Under the pieces are notes generated by a model. That model was not told the DNA's origin and ran no database searches. It saw only the letters and a list, made by a program, of their open reading frames with translations. Shown here piece by piece: positions 19,038 to 31,102 of a DNA stretch of 64,000 nucleotides. Origin of the DNA: Lithodes maja (taxonomy: Eukaryota > Arthropoda > Malacostraca > Decapoda > Lithodidae); the NCBI GenBank assembly GCA_037953745.1, contig JBAKBP010003240.1, positions 62,001 through 126,000 on the forward strand, written 5' to 3'. Within the stretch, counting starts at the first letter, position 1, and every line of letters starts with the position of its first letter. The translations under genes were made by a program, and so were the position numbers.

Positions 19038-22000
19038 ATGTCGTGCCCTAGCACTGACGAGGAGCGAGAGATGCCATTTGAAGAGGTGCCGTTAGTAATC
19101 AGTGAGGAGGATGCTAGAGTTTTTGTGAGTAAGCGGTACCACGTGACGGAGGAGAGGCTGACTGGGGTGGATATTTATGGCTTGCACCTGATAGCCAAGG
19201 TTTTGGGCCTATCCAATGTAATAGGGATGTCCAAGAGGGAGCTGATTTCCTGGGTGTTGCGTGGGCGACATGGGGTTTCGGAGGAGAGGGCGTTTGGGGG
19301 GGTTCCTCCCCAGATCCCCTCTCACTCGACTCCCACAGTGCCGTCCACTCAGTTGCCGGAGATTAGCACTCTCCCACAGAGGGATGAGAATTGGCAGATT
19401 GGAGTGCCCTCGGGCGGTGCACATGGTGGTTCCCCAGTTTTTGCCCCCCCCTCCTTCAGTAGTGGCAGCTCCCTCTTCCTGCCTGTCTCCAGATATGATA
19501 TTTAGACTTGAGCTTGCTAAAATTGAGGCTGAGTCTAGGAAGCAGGAGATGGAGAATGAGGCTAGGAAGCAGGAGAATGAGGCTAGGAAGCAGGAGATGG
19601 AGAATGAGGCTAGGAAGCAGGAGATGGAGACTGAGACTAGGAGGCATGAGATTGAGGTTAGGAGGCAAGAGGATGAGACCAGGAGGCACGAGGCTGAGCT
19701 TAGGTACGATTCAGAGAAATATTGTGCTCAAATAGATTTAGATAAGACTCGTGCAGAGTCGACAGGGACTCGGATGGGCCGTGAGGGCCAAGTAAGAGAA
19801 CAGTCCTTGTCCCACTTAGTCAAATTGGTGCCGGCATTTAGTGAAACTGAAGTCACAGAATTTTTTAATCGTTTTGAGAAGAAGTGTAGGGAGCATAATT
19901 GGCCTGAAGAGAAGTGGGCAGCTCTAGTCTCCTCAAGACTTACGGGTAAGGGTCTGAAGGCTTATGATGCACTGCCTTTAGAGTCTTGCATTGACTACCC
20001 AGAATTGAAGAGAGCTGTCCTACGGGCATACGAGTTGCAACCAGAAACATATCGATTGAAGTTTCGGGGTGTTACAAAGACTAGGGAGGCGACCTTTCTT
20101 GAACATGCCCGGGACTTAAAAGATGCACTTACAAACTGGACACGTTCTGAGAAAGCTGAGACGGCCGAACAGTTGACTGAGCTGTTTCTGCTCGAGCAGT
20201 TTTATAAGTGTACTGGTGCAGAAATGACTTTAACTATTAAAGAAAAGAACCCAAAAACTCTACAGGAGGCAGCTGAGATGGCCGACCTCCGGCTATCACT
20301 AATTCGTGGGTGCGGGTCTGCCCAGCGTAATGAGGCAGGTAACAAGGGGCGTGACGCCCCACCCCCCCGAGGTAGTGATATACCTTATGCAAACAAGTAC
20401 AAGAGCCATGATACCAAGACTGACCACAGGACTAGCACCGTCCCATTTAAGAAGGGGCCGGGCCCTTCCCAGTACCAAGGGAAGCCCAAGGGGGAGTTGG
20501 AGTGTTATCATTGTCATGAAAAGGGGCACTTTGCAAGAGTCTGTCCTAGCAAACCACCTACAGCAGCTGTGTCTTTGGCCTGCAACATTGGTGTGTCTCT
20601 GAAGTCTTCTGAGTTTGCCCGGGGCAGTTCGTCAGAGGCTGAGGCACAGCCAATGCAGAAACACCTGGGAGGCTCGAACCCTGCTCAGGATGTTTTTTGC
20701 GACCATAGAGGACGGGGTTGCGTGATGTGGGCGGGGCGCAAGCATGGAGTAGAGGTCTTGCGTGATACAGGTGCTTCCCAGACTCTGATGAATAACTTGA
20801 CTGGCTACCCTATAAATGCGGCTCGGGTGGTAGTGGTGCAGGGTATTAATGCAACTCGGTCATACCCGCTGGTGCGGTTGGAGTTGGAGGTGGATGGTGT
20901 GGCACGTGAATTGGATGTTGGGATTGTGGAGAAACTGCCAGTGGAGGGCGTCGACCTTCTTCTCGGCAACGACTTTGCAATGCCCGCTTCTGAGGTTCTA
21001 CCCTTAGTCGTTGCCGAGAGGCCGGCCGACGTGAGTAGGGAAGAGCGAGAGTGGGTCGAGCGGTGCCAGGCACAACCCATGCGTGTGCTGTCACCCGAGC
21101 TCGGGCAGCTAAAGTGTCACAGCCTAGTCCTCCGTCTTCAGACCAGCAGAGGAACGATCAACAGGAGGAGGCTAAAGCTGGAGTTGGTTTTAAGAGTTTT
21201 GACTCGGCGGCTGTCCTGGGTGATTCAGTATTGGCACCTATGTTAGAGTCTGGAGAGGCCCCAGGACCTGTCACAGCTAGTGAGGAGGTAGGGCAGGAAG
21301 AGACTCCGAGGAAGCAACGTTACACACGGAGAGAAAAAAGGGTTGCTCAGTTTGATATTGGGGGAGGACTTGGGTTGCTTCGGAAGCATCTAGACAGGTT
21401 GGTTCCCTCAGATATTTGTAAACTGCAGTTGGAGGATCCGGAAGTTCAGAAGTGTGGTAATGGTGCTGTCGAGATCAAACACGAGGACGGGGAAGCATGT
21501 CATGTGAACCTGTTGGAGGAGTTTGTGAGGCAACCACCTGAGCAGCCTACTGTCCCTGCGTTGGTCTGCCGCGGCCAAGGTGGAGAAGGAGAGGGGGGCA
21601 GTAGGGCACAGGTGGAGGAGAGTAGGGATTGTCATGTCTCGGCGGAGCAGTGGGCGGGGGACACGAGTCTGGTGGCTGTGGAAGCGCTAGAGCACCTGCC
21701 TGAGCAGCAGTGTGCAGCACTCCAGCACCAGCTCGGTTCATACCCCACTGGTCGTGCCGAGCCCCTGAGTCTCACAACTCGGGCGGTGCAAGATGTTCCA
21801 CGGGCAGGTCACGTGAATGTTGAAAGACCGTTAGCCTCGTTGTTTCGGTGGTTCAAGGTGGGCGACGAGGCTTTGGCATGGTTGCCAGGTCAGGGTCGAC
21901 CCATGGCTGCCAAGGGTGGTGGTAAAAAGGAGGACATTGAGCAGATTGGTGAGGTTGGCTGTGGAGTGGATGTGCCCGGTCGTCACATAGCCTCCCAATG

Positions 22001-23069
22001 CTGCTCTAGTCTAATGCAACAGCCCTACCATAGACCGACTGTATCTGGCCATGTCTCTAAAAGCGGTGATGCTGAGCAGGCAGATGTCGTCACAAGGAAT
22101 GCGGGGGTGCGCATGTACGGTATCGGCGGGGAAGCCTTAGCAATAATGAACTATGGGAGTGACTGCACAGGTGGTACTGATTGTCCCTCTCATGACCTGG
22201 CTGTTCTAGGGACGAAGGTGGAGAAGGAGGGAGACTACAGGTTAGAAGCTGCGGTCTCGGCTGGGTTGTGGGAGGGCACTAGGCATGTTGTTCGTGGAGA
22301 CAGTGCAAGGCAGTTGTTTACTAGGCTATGGCAGTACTTTCGCATGTTTGTTGCTTCTCCAGGCCTGATGTACGGGGTAGAATCCGACATGCAGGCTGGA
22401 GATCGTGCAAGGCTTAGTTTAATTCCCTACCGTATAAATCCTGCTCGACAGCCTATGGTGCAAGCAGAGCTGGATTACGTGTGGACGAAGGGTCTGAGGG
22501 ATAAGGAATGTCGTGAGTGGTCGTTGCCTGTAACTTTGCAACCGGTGTTAAGTGGCAAGATCAGTGAGTGTGTTGATTGCGAGAGTGTGTGTGCATTATC
22601 CCTGACAGACGCCTATACCTTATTAAGAGTTGACGACACCATAGACCGCCTCGGGGCTGCATCGCCTATCACGAAGGTGGATTTAGTAAAGGGTTGCTGG
22701 CAGGTGCCTTTGTCCGAGCGTGCTGGGGAGGTATGTGGTTTTGTTGTGGACGGGAGTACCTACCAGTGCAATGTTATGCCTGACGGACTTAAGAATGCAC
22801 TAGCAACGTTTCAGAACCTGATGAATGAAATTGAAAAGGACGATGATGCGCTGGGGCATTTCGAGGTCTATGTTCCAGCCTATGGTCCGGTCGTTGTAGT
22901 TTACCCAGATCATCACCCTCTCAAGTTCTTGGACCAGTTTCACAATCGGAATATGAGGCTGACCAGGTGGTCACTAAGGTTATTGGTATATAACCTGGAC
23001 ATACGCCATATTGCCGGTTGTGACAACTTGGTTGCAGATGATCGTTCAAGGGTATATGATCCTGGGTAG
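19038..23069 (+). pseudogene. Polyprotein of Gypsy element A, copy A2, two frameshifts
   Basis: Near-identical to 12390-16421 but broken twice. One extra C in the C-run at about 19444-19451 (eight instead of seven) shifts the frame before the coiled coil, and one lost G near 21081 shifts it again just after the protease region. Three overlapping frames result: 19038-19505, to 21246, and to 23069. Knuckle, DTGAS, RT start and RNase H tail are all present in the fragments, with the same Pol deletion as A1. Only a few substitutions separate the copies, so the breaks are recent, unless they are homopolymer sequencing errors. Confidence 0.85.
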
Positions 23070-23546
23070 ATTGACACACGGGTAGCCTCCTGCTTTAGTT
23101 TGAATAGTATTTTGCGCTTGGTGCTTGTTGGCTCGCGATTGTAGCCCAGCGTATTGGGTCGTAAAGCAGGAGTTGAGCGTTTGGTATAGAAGAAAAATAG
23201 GCTGCCCTTATAGTGCAGCCGGAAAAAAACATATTAAAATATAAAAATCATAAAAAAAACTCTTTCTTTTTTATATAGATAATTGTATAAGTTTGTCATA
23301 GCCTATAGAGTTTGAGTAGTCCACGAACTATCAAACGGCTGAGCTGCTGTAAGCTCGCTCTGGGAGCATGATATTGTGTCTTTTGCTATTGTTGGGAGGA
23401 GTTATAAAATGTGAATTTTTTTTTATAATAAGATGTGTTTTGATGATAAACTCAGCTTTGTTTTAGTGCCATGCGGTCGCTGGGTGTGGGGGGCTTGATG
23501 GGGTTCTGTGTGTCAGATTTTAGCTCAGGGTTGAGCAAGTAAAATC

Positions 23547-23556
23547 TTGGGGGAGG
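23547..23556 (+). promoter_or_regulatory. Polypurine tract of copy A2
   Basis: TTGGGGGAGG abutting LTR 3. Confidence 0.8.
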
Positions 23557-25417
23557 TGTGACGCATGTCGAGTATGAGCATGCTGTACAGAACGCCCAGT
23601 CATGCCCCACTCTCGCTAGGATCGTCAGGGCAGGAACTTTGGCTGTAGTCTGTGTAGAGTTTCCTAACTTAGTTTATGTGAGCCGTTGTACTATAAGTAT
23701 TATAAATATGTATTTTGTTTTCATCTGAGTCAACGAGTTCTATTTTATATCATTAGTTATAAGTGTTGTGTGTGGGACTTATTTGTAATGATGAGAGGAG
23801 AGAGAGAGATTACGTAACGGGGGCCAGTGAGTGCGCCATGCGGCAGGTAGGCCTAACTCCCCTCCTTCCTCCTCCCTCCTCCCTCTCAGTGCGTGGGAAA
23901 TTCTTTGTCGATCCCAGATTGAGAGAGAGAATATTACGTAATGATTGCTAGTGGGCGGTCCTTAGTAGTTTGCGATATGCTCACTAGAGGGCCGAGTATA
24001 AAAAGGGAAGTCTCGCCACATATTCTTCAGAACTCATTAGGCAGAGCGACTTCTTATATCCCTTGCAACTATATATATTCTTCCGACTGATGTGAACTTT
24101 CCCTACTCTCTGTACCGCCTACCTTCTTCTTTTCCCGAACCCTTTTTAACCTCAATGACCCCTTTGGTGCAGATCTAGTCAGCCAAAATATTATCGCTTG
24201 AGTTCTCACGAGATATATGCCTATTAGATAGCCTATTTTGGAAGGGATAACTAGAATAGGATTGATTAATGTTTGTTGCACTCGTATATGCATTTCCCTG
24301 TGTATGATTATTCATGTTCCTGTTTTCTGCTGATCTAGGTGATGCTAGACTGGGATGAGGCTACTAGAGTTGTGATTCCCTATGAGTATTAGGTTTTGTT
24401 GAACCTGTACAATCGCAACGGAGACTTGGGAAGCCTAGGTGGTCTTTCTGACTGTGTACCGTGGGAGTTTAGCGCTGTGTTGCGAGTGAGGGCTTTTGCC
24501 TCTGCCACCCAACACTGTGCTAACTCGTTTGCTTGACTTTGAGAGGATCGCCAGGAGAGAACCAGATACTAGTGATCTGGATCTCTCAAGAGAGCATCCC
24601 GTCAATTACCGTAATTTGGCCGCACAGTCTTAAGGACCTCGCTAGGCTACGAGCCGCTTGCTCAGCCATTGTTTCCTAGCCTACTACATCCCAGCTAGAC
24701 TTTGCTCGGTCAGCAGATACAGCATAGTATTGAAGCTTTCCTTATGTATGTTATTGTTTATGCACTATTGATTTCATGTGTGGCACGCATAAGCTACTTT
24801 AGAGATTAGTGGCCCCCGAGCACAATCCTAGTAGGCTATGGCCAGTGCATTGTCGGAGTACTTCTTTTATATGTTTGCCATTTACTACTGTCTATTCTTA
24901 TAATTCTTCTTATGTCAATTTAAAGCCTTTAATGTTAGTTAATTGCCAGTGTGTTGCTTATTGAATTGCTGTTCAAAATCCGATACTTACTTCTTACGAG
25001 TATCCGAGAAGCATCTAACTTTATCAGAAGATTCCTTGCTCGATGCTCGAGGACTATTGTTTAACGTAACGTAATAGTGCCGATCCGAAGTAGAGGGTGG
25101 AGGACTTCTTAAGTTCTTAGTCAAGGGTGGATTACTTTGGCTTCGGCCAACACTATTCTTTGGTGTTGTTGTATTTACTTCTTTGTTTGATTGTTGACCA
25201 GACTAGATAACTCCCGTCTCTTTATTAGTCTGTTGTGAAACGCTAGTACCGAGTTCTTGCATACCCCGTTATAGCAGATAGAACTCTGGAGGGTATTGGT
25301 GTTTTTTGTTCGGCTGGCAGTACTCTGGGGTTGGGATCGTGTGTTTCCGTTGTGGCAGCGAGCCATACTCGAGTCCTGTTTGAGAGCCCTAGTGTACCCG
25401 AGTGCCCGGTCGTAACA
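23557..25417 (+). repeat. LTR 3 of composite A
   Basis: 1861 bp; TATA box at 23997-24004; stem-loop at 24562-24580. Two differences from LTR 2 were seen, near 24900 and near 25138. It is followed by ATAG. Confidence 0.93.
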
Positions 25418-25697
25418 ATAGAGACCCCTCTAGGCTGCTTGTCCTCCAGAACACTGAGGATCAAGTGTCGAAACAGTGGTTTCGAGTGGGTAAGGGACAA
25501 TTGGAAAGGGAACTACTGCCCTGGAACTAATATCCGTGGCAGGATTAGGAAGTTAGTAGGGGACAGATGGGTTAGTAGCATAACACAGTTATAAGTGATC
25601 TTTCGTATATCTGGGAAACAGTAACATCTTAGTAATATATATATATGCAATAATCCTTGATGAATCTGAAGGGGGAATATAACAAAGTTATTCATTT
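25418..25697 (-). mobile_element. 3' untranslated region of CR1-like LINE E, copy 0 (part 2)
   Basis: Resumes the LINE interrupted at 10314. GAACACTGAGGATCAAGTG, GGGGACAGATGGGTTAGTA and CAATAATCCTTGATGAATCT blocks match 30872-31100; the first two also match 39020-39200 in inverted orientation. It ends at the inverted ...TTATTCATTTG at about 25697, corresponding to the LINE stop codon region; the coding part beyond is not recognisable. Confidence 0.75.
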
Positions 25698-28600
25698 GAA
25701 TGCTGATTGCTGTTCCGGGTCTTCAAAGCCCGGTTGTCCGCCGAGAAGGATCTAACAGGGATTATCCAATCCGAGTTGTTACCGTAAACGTAGTGTCGGG
25801 GGCGTGCGAGGTAGAGAACCTGAACCTTTCCAGTTTGTAGCACTTAGCTTTGGAAACGTCCAGGTACCTGACAACCTGTAGATACAATGAAATTGGTGTC
25901 TCCGAATATTCTCGCTATTTGTTCCACATAATGAAAGCCCAAATCGGACCTTTGCCTGTAAGCTTTATGTCCCAAATGTACAGCCGTACACATCCTATTT
26001 CATACAAGTTATCCATACTATCCTCTAGTTGTAACTATGACAGATATGTAAAATACGATAAAATGTTGAGCCGTCTCACCGGCTTTACTAAGCATAAACA
26101 AGGCAAGCCGTCTTCCTGGCTTGGTGTCAGCTGGGGAATTTTGAGCCGTTTCCCCGGCGTATCTTACGTTAAAATTTATGAGCCGTCTCACTGGCTTGAT
26201 TAACCGTTCCTCCTTGAGGAAAGGCACCATAACTTTATCGATCATTGAATGAGATACTAGTTAAACCACCCTTACTTTAAACCTAGCTTAGAGATCTGAC
26301 TCAATCTCCCCAGCTCCTGCCCGGAGAAGTCCGGGAAAGAACTCCGGCACCTTTGGGGCAGAAACCGGGAGGAGAGGTCATGAAAACCGAATTACCCTTT
26401 TTGTGCGACATCGGCTCTATACTGTCGTTTGGGAGAGCGGGGGCCCTGGCCGGAAGCTGTCCGACCTGCCGCCGGGGTATCAATCTAGACGGAGTCTGGC
26501 GATGCCGGGTGGGTTCTATGGATTTGGGAGGGGGGGGGGGGGGGGGAGTTCTGGTTTACCTTAATGGATTCCTGGTCACTGCTAATCGCTAATTACTCAA
26601 CTAAGTGTTGAGTATTGGATGCATAGAAAAGCGATGACTGTGACACTGGGGAATTCTTATTGAATGAGTAGAGCAGAAAGAGTTACAACCGGTCTGTGAC
26701 CTCGAATGCCACTGTTGTGGCCTAGGAGGTAAATTTTTTTATATATCGATCAAGGCCGCGAGGCCCGGATGATCTAGAAAAGAAACTCATCCATTCCGTA
26801 TAAAGATCTACGCCCACCGGGCATTTCTGGGAAGTCCAGAGAAACTGAGACCCAACCATGCACATATACTAGTGTGCAATTATTGGAACTAGAGAAAACA
26901 GGTAGGTATGGCCTAAAAAGTGAAAGCATGCAAGATGGAACTGAACCCCCCCACTGGGAACGGTTTCGTCCATTGCGGTGCTGCTCACGATGTGAAGAGA
27001 TCTGGAAATAGAATTTCCAGGAAAAATTATCAATAGGCACTGCTACTCTAACCTTCCGCTAGACCCGACAGAAAAACCAGGGGTTTTTCTATTTATATAC
27101 ATATGAACTGCTTACCTGTGACAAAACGTCACTGGCCCAATCGACCTTAAGACCCCTAACTAGCGGCCCACAACATAAGTCGAGTATAATAAATTTGGAC
27201 TATCTGGCAGCGTGCGACATAGGTCGTGTGGCATTTTCAGCACGTAATGTTGCCGAGAGAGAGAGACAAGTGGTGGCAGGAGAGTAGCGAGCGTATGACT
27301 GCTCCAGACCACCGCGGCGAACCTACTGACACGAATCCCACCTCCTCCCTCCTTTTCTCACTCGCTACATACTGAATTGTATGGGGAAAGTACCGAATTA
27401 CATGCTTTTTGCACTCGTGTTGTGCGGTTGTTGCAAGAAAACTAGCGGTCATAAAAGGATCGTTGTGGTGTCATTGGAAAGCTCTGTTTATGCCCTTTCA
27501 GGGATAGATACTTGTTTTACGCTCTAGGTCTTATTTAGGCATGAAAATGATCACGTAAACAGCCCTATTTTGGCTAAAAACACCCCGCTGGTGGCTACAT
27601 ATTATTTACCGCCTAGCCCGCCAATAAGGTGTTAAGCATTTTACTATCATTCACTATTTGCACTAGATAGATAGTTACTTAGCTTTATAACTCGAGTCAT
27701 AGTTAAGCCCACTTGACTGTTACGCCGAGCGAGAGAAGTCTTACTGCGTGAGGCTATCGGTCAGGGCGAGTTGACTCGGCAGGCCGAGTTGACTCCCTTA
27801 AGAATGTAGCAAATTCCGCCGGAAGGTTCGTGGTTCAGCATACCACGGACTCCCTAAGAATTTTAGCATTATTCCGCCGGAAGGTTCGTGGTTCATCACA
27901 CCACGCCGGGACATTTGGTTGGTTTATCATCTGAGACGAGAAAACGGCGGCTCTGCCGAGAAAGCCACCGGAAAAACAAACCAAAATTTTCAGAGATGAG
28001 GACTAACATAGGTAAATCAACACCCCCCCCAAAAAAAAAAAAAAACATAAAAACGGGACGTCTCCCACAACCCCTAGAGCATGTAAAGCACACATTCCAA
28101 AAAACACACATAGGGGAAACATTAGGCTTAAAATTTACATAGAGCATAATTTATAAAAATAAATAACCCCTAGCCTACATTGGAGGCCCCTAATGAGGCT
28201 GGCCCTGAGGAAACGATGAAACATCAAGGTGGCTGCAACCAGACGCTCCGAAGACCCAGCAGCAGCAGCAGGACGAGAAGGAGAGGCCCAAGATAGGTGC
28301 CCAAGTGCAGATACGGACTCCAGAAGATTCCACACCACATGCGGCAACCCTTGAACTAGAGCATCTGCAAAAATAACTATGCAACTGCCTCATAGTGACG
28401 GCCTGAAGCATAAACTTACGGAATGGTAGCCTCCTAAACAACTATCAGAGCGCTAAGGCGCAAAAATAATACACAATAAACAAACCTGGCACGAGGGTCC
28501 TGGGACACGTAGGCGCCTGTTACAATAGTACCTTAATTTACCATCTCCTGCGGGTGTACCAATGGGGCAGCCTGTGCTAGCTAATCGAAAAACCTGTTCA

Positions 28601-29887
28601 ATACAACTCAGACATATACAAAAAAGCAGGGACTCACTAGAATGGATCGAACGACAAATGAAGCAGGAGCACAGAGCAACCCGCTATCACGGTACGGCCA
28701 CGGGAGGAGGAAGGAAGGAAGTATGGCCGCTAGAGGGCCAGCGTCAGGAATCCACACGCAAGAAATCCACGCATGGGAGAGCTTTAGTATAGCAATTATT
28801 AAGTTAATTTTTATTTTTTATTTTTTTACGAAGTTTTTTCGTAGTGAGTATCCAATCATAAAGACGATTCCAGAAGAGAATACACGTTGCACTTATGAAG
28901 TAGTACTCCTGTCCTCCCGCGCGGTAGATTCAAACTAGCGACCGCGGTGTTTGATGGGAGACTAATATACTAATAGGCATATCGTCAATGATGGAGGGGC
29001 CACTATTAAATAAGTGACTTTTCTTTCAATGATTTTGGCACAAGAGAGAGTTGTAATTCATGGATTTAGATCACCTCCACTACTACCCTGGGTTTAATGA
29101 GAGAATCATAGCTCTTGATATATTAAAACCTGTGCATAGTTCTATTTTAATAAATCATAGTCAAAACATATTATTAACAATGATCGATATGTTCTAGTTC
29201 TTGCTATATATTTTAACTCAATACATCGTCCCTCTTAATATTTCACCAAAAGATTACATTGCAAAAAAAATATGAATATAGTGTCAATAATCTAATCTTC
29301 TAATATAACACAAGGGAATAAAGGTCTCGCAAAGGGGCTCCAGTCCTGACGCTATTTTTGACTTACAATGTGCTGGCTTAATAAACCAGAAAGGTTGATA
29401 GCCACTTGAGTCCTATTTCAACTAAGAAAATATCTAATACATGGATAGAAAGGCAAATCCTAATCAAGATGCCCAATTATTTAATATACCTTGTTATATA
29501 ATTTTACATATATTGTTTATTTGTTTTATAATGTAGTAACTGTATAACTAAGTTCCAAATATAACAATACTCACCGTTCGTATTGTTTACCTCACCTCAA
29601 AATTGTTTTACCTTTTGTCTACTAAATGTTCATGTCAGTTTAGTTAGTTAGTTAAAATAGGACTTCAGAGGCTATGAACCGTTCTGGATTATCAAGGCAT
29701 CACACTGTAAGAATATTGTCAGGATTGGAGCCCCTTTTCGAGAACCTCAGTCCCTTGACGTCATTTAATGCGTTCGTACTTTTTAGCTGACTGAAGTAAA
29801 AACTTATCCTGCCCGGACGAAGGTTGATACACTGAGTAATGTTTTTAGTTCCCTTGGTAATGTTACGATGGTTTCTGCATTCAAAAG
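25698..29887. other. No gene recognised; scattered small repeats
   Basis: Contents noted: four loose copies of an AGCC-8 nt-GGCT hairpin motif (26066-26200); a G-run at about 26528-26547; a short (GA)n at about 27256-27269; a direct duplication with TTCCGCCGGAAGGTTCGTGG at 27816 and 27871; a C-run/A-run at about 28023-28044; and a (CAG)n-like AGCAGCAGCAGG at about 28258. Frames at 25850-26203 and 26353-26592 lack recognisable domains. From 28990 the sequence is AT-rich and featureless. Confidence 0.5.
27803..27906. repeat. Imperfect tandem duplication with internal dyads
   Basis: Two copies of a roughly 35-bp block, each with a TTCCGCCGGAA near-palindrome and CGTGGT...ACCACG ends. Might be an old repeat unit; no function assigned. 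Confidence 0.6.
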
Positions 29888-29961
29888 AGTACAAAGGAAA
29901 TCAAGCAACAGCAGGCTTAGTGACCCCTCAAGGCTTCTTGTCCTCCAAAACACTGAGGATC
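29888..29961 (-). mobile_element. LINE E copy 1, 3' tip
   Basis: GAGTACAAAGGAAATCAAGC through CACTGAGGATC. Continuation after the TRIM insertion is at 30872. Confidence 0.75.
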
Positions 29962-30245
29962 TGTAATGCCTGGATTGTGGCAAAGTATCTGTAACTGCAT
30001 TCGATGCTGAAATCTGCTTGAGCTATCATGCCAAGTGGAGTACTTCTCTTGGTGTAGTGGGCAAGGCGCTCGCCTCCCACGTGGCGGGCCCGAGTTCGAA
30101 TCTCGGCCGGGCCGCGCCCAAAAACATTTGGGGCGAATTTCCGCATGTGATTCGGATGTGATTGTTTAAAAAAAAATTGTAAATTGTAATTAAAAGTCAT
30201 TGTTAAGCAGCAAAAATAGTATGGTGCCGTTGCGAGGTCACTTCA
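29962..30245 (+). repeat. Left terminal repeat of TRIM-like element
   Basis: Starts TG, ends CA, and contains the tRNA-like segment at 30045-30118. It differs from the right repeat at several positions (around 30030, 30060 and 30125-30150). Confidence 0.75.
30045..30118 (+). other. tRNA-like pol III promoter segment (left repeat)
   Basis: A-box-like TGGTGTAGTGG at about 30050-30060 and B-box-like AGTTCGAATCT in a 5-bp T stem. The anticodon-like position reads CCC. The acceptor 5' strand does not pair with the GC-rich 3' side, so this is tRNA-derived and not a working tRNA gene. Confidence 0.55.
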
Positions 30246-30256
30246 CTGGTGGCAGC
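30246..30256 (+). promoter_or_regulatory. Possible primer-binding site of TRIM-like element
   Basis: CTGGTGGCAGC follows the left repeat by zero to one base. TGG start and position are suggestive; the tRNA is not identified. Confidence 0.35.
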
Positions 30257-30585
30257 TGTAAAGGGATATCTGACAGGCTTAGTTGGGGAATCCCCATGGT
30301 GTACTGGCTTGCCTTAACTGGTTGGCTACAACAGTTGCTAAGGCTAGAGCTCTCAAGAAATTCTCAGAGATGATGTCCCAGTGACTCCGGTTCATTGGGG
30401 ATGTATGGTAGTGGGTTCCTGCACTGCCTCCTCGCCGTGCTGTGTGACCCGCCCGGCAAGTGACGGATATAAGGAATGTCGCTGTTGATCGTTGTCTCGG
30501 AGCCTCGCTGTAGTTGACACGCTCAGACTTGTGCCTCGCTTGCTTTCGCTCGCTCGGAGTCTTCGCTACCTGGACGATAATGTGA

Positions 30586-30871
30586 TGTAATGCCTGGATT
30601 GTGGCAAAGTATCTGTAACTGCATTCGATGCTGAAATCTGCTTCAGCTATCAAGCCAAGTGGAGTACTTCTCTTGGTGTAGTGGCAAAGGCGCTCGCCTC
30701 CCACGTGGCGGGCCCGAGTTCGAATCTCGGCCGGGCCGCGCCCAAAAATATTTGGGACAAATTTCCGCATCAGACTCAGTTCGGATGTGATTGTTTAAAT
30801 TGTAAATTGTAATTGTGTGTGTCATTGTAAAGTCGGCAAAAATTGTATGGTGCCGTTGCGAGGTCACTTCA
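30586..30871 (+). repeat. Right terminal repeat of TRIM-like element
   Basis: Counterpart of 29962-30245. Confidence 0.75.
30667..30743 (+). other. tRNA-like pol III promoter segment (right repeat)
   Basis: Same A/B-box arrangement as in the left repeat, with a one-base change in the D-arm region. Confidence 0.55.
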
Positions 30872-31102
30872 GATCAAGTGTCCAAACAGTGGTTTAGAGT
30901 GGGTAAAGGAAAATTTGAATGAGAACTACTGCACTGGAGCTAATGTCCGTGGCACGATTAGGATGTTAGTAGGGGACAGATGGGTTAGTAACATAACACA
31001 GTTATACGTGATCTTTCATATATTTGGGAAAACAAAAGTAACGTCTTAGTAATATATATACGCAATAATCCTTGATGAATCTGAGGGTGGAATTAAATAT
31101 AG
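30872..31102 (-). mobile_element. LINE E copy 1, 3' untranslated region (remainder)
   Basis: Matches 25418-25697 throughout and 39020-39175 (inverted) in its first part. The LINE stop codon lies at 31103-31105 on the minus strand. Confidence 0.75.

Larger units (their letters stand above)
10315..25417 (+). mobile_element. Tandem composite of Gypsy-type element A: LTR-internal-LTR-internal-LTR
   Basis: Three 1861-bp LTRs, all TGTGACG...GTAACA, at 10315-12175, 16963-18823 and 23557-25417 enclose two internal regions (12176-16962 and 18824-23556). ATAG lies immediately before the first LTR (10311-10314) and after the last (25418-25421), and no such duplication flanks the middle LTR. One insertion followed by unequal LTR recombination, or insertion of a tandem DNA, explains this. 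The two internal regions are nearly identical. Confidence 0.92.
29962..30871 (+). mobile_element. TRIM-like element with tRNA-like sequence in both terminal repeats
   Basis: Two direct terminal repeats, 29962-30245 (284 bp) and 30586-30871 (286 bp), each TGTAATGCC...CACTTCA, enclose 340 bp without coding capacity. GATC flanks the whole element (29958-29961, 30872-30875) and the host LINE sequence is continuous across it. Immediately after the left repeat is TGGTGGCAGC, a primer-site-like sequence; no clear polypurine tract precedes the right repeat. The structure fits a terminal-repeat retrotransposon in miniature, and a dimeric SINE is the alternative. Confidence 0.7.

Noticed and set aside
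25698..29887. Unrecognised host gene or viral insertion
   Set aside because: Only short frames without domains or consistent strand; nothing supports a gene call.
30045..30118. Functional tRNA-Gly gene
   Set aside because: B box and T arm are good but acceptor and anticodon stems do not pair properly; it is part of a repeated element.
30279..30770. 163-codon minus-strand frame in the TRIM-like element
   Set aside because: Runs across terminal repeat, tRNA-like segment and non-coding middle; no protein family signal.
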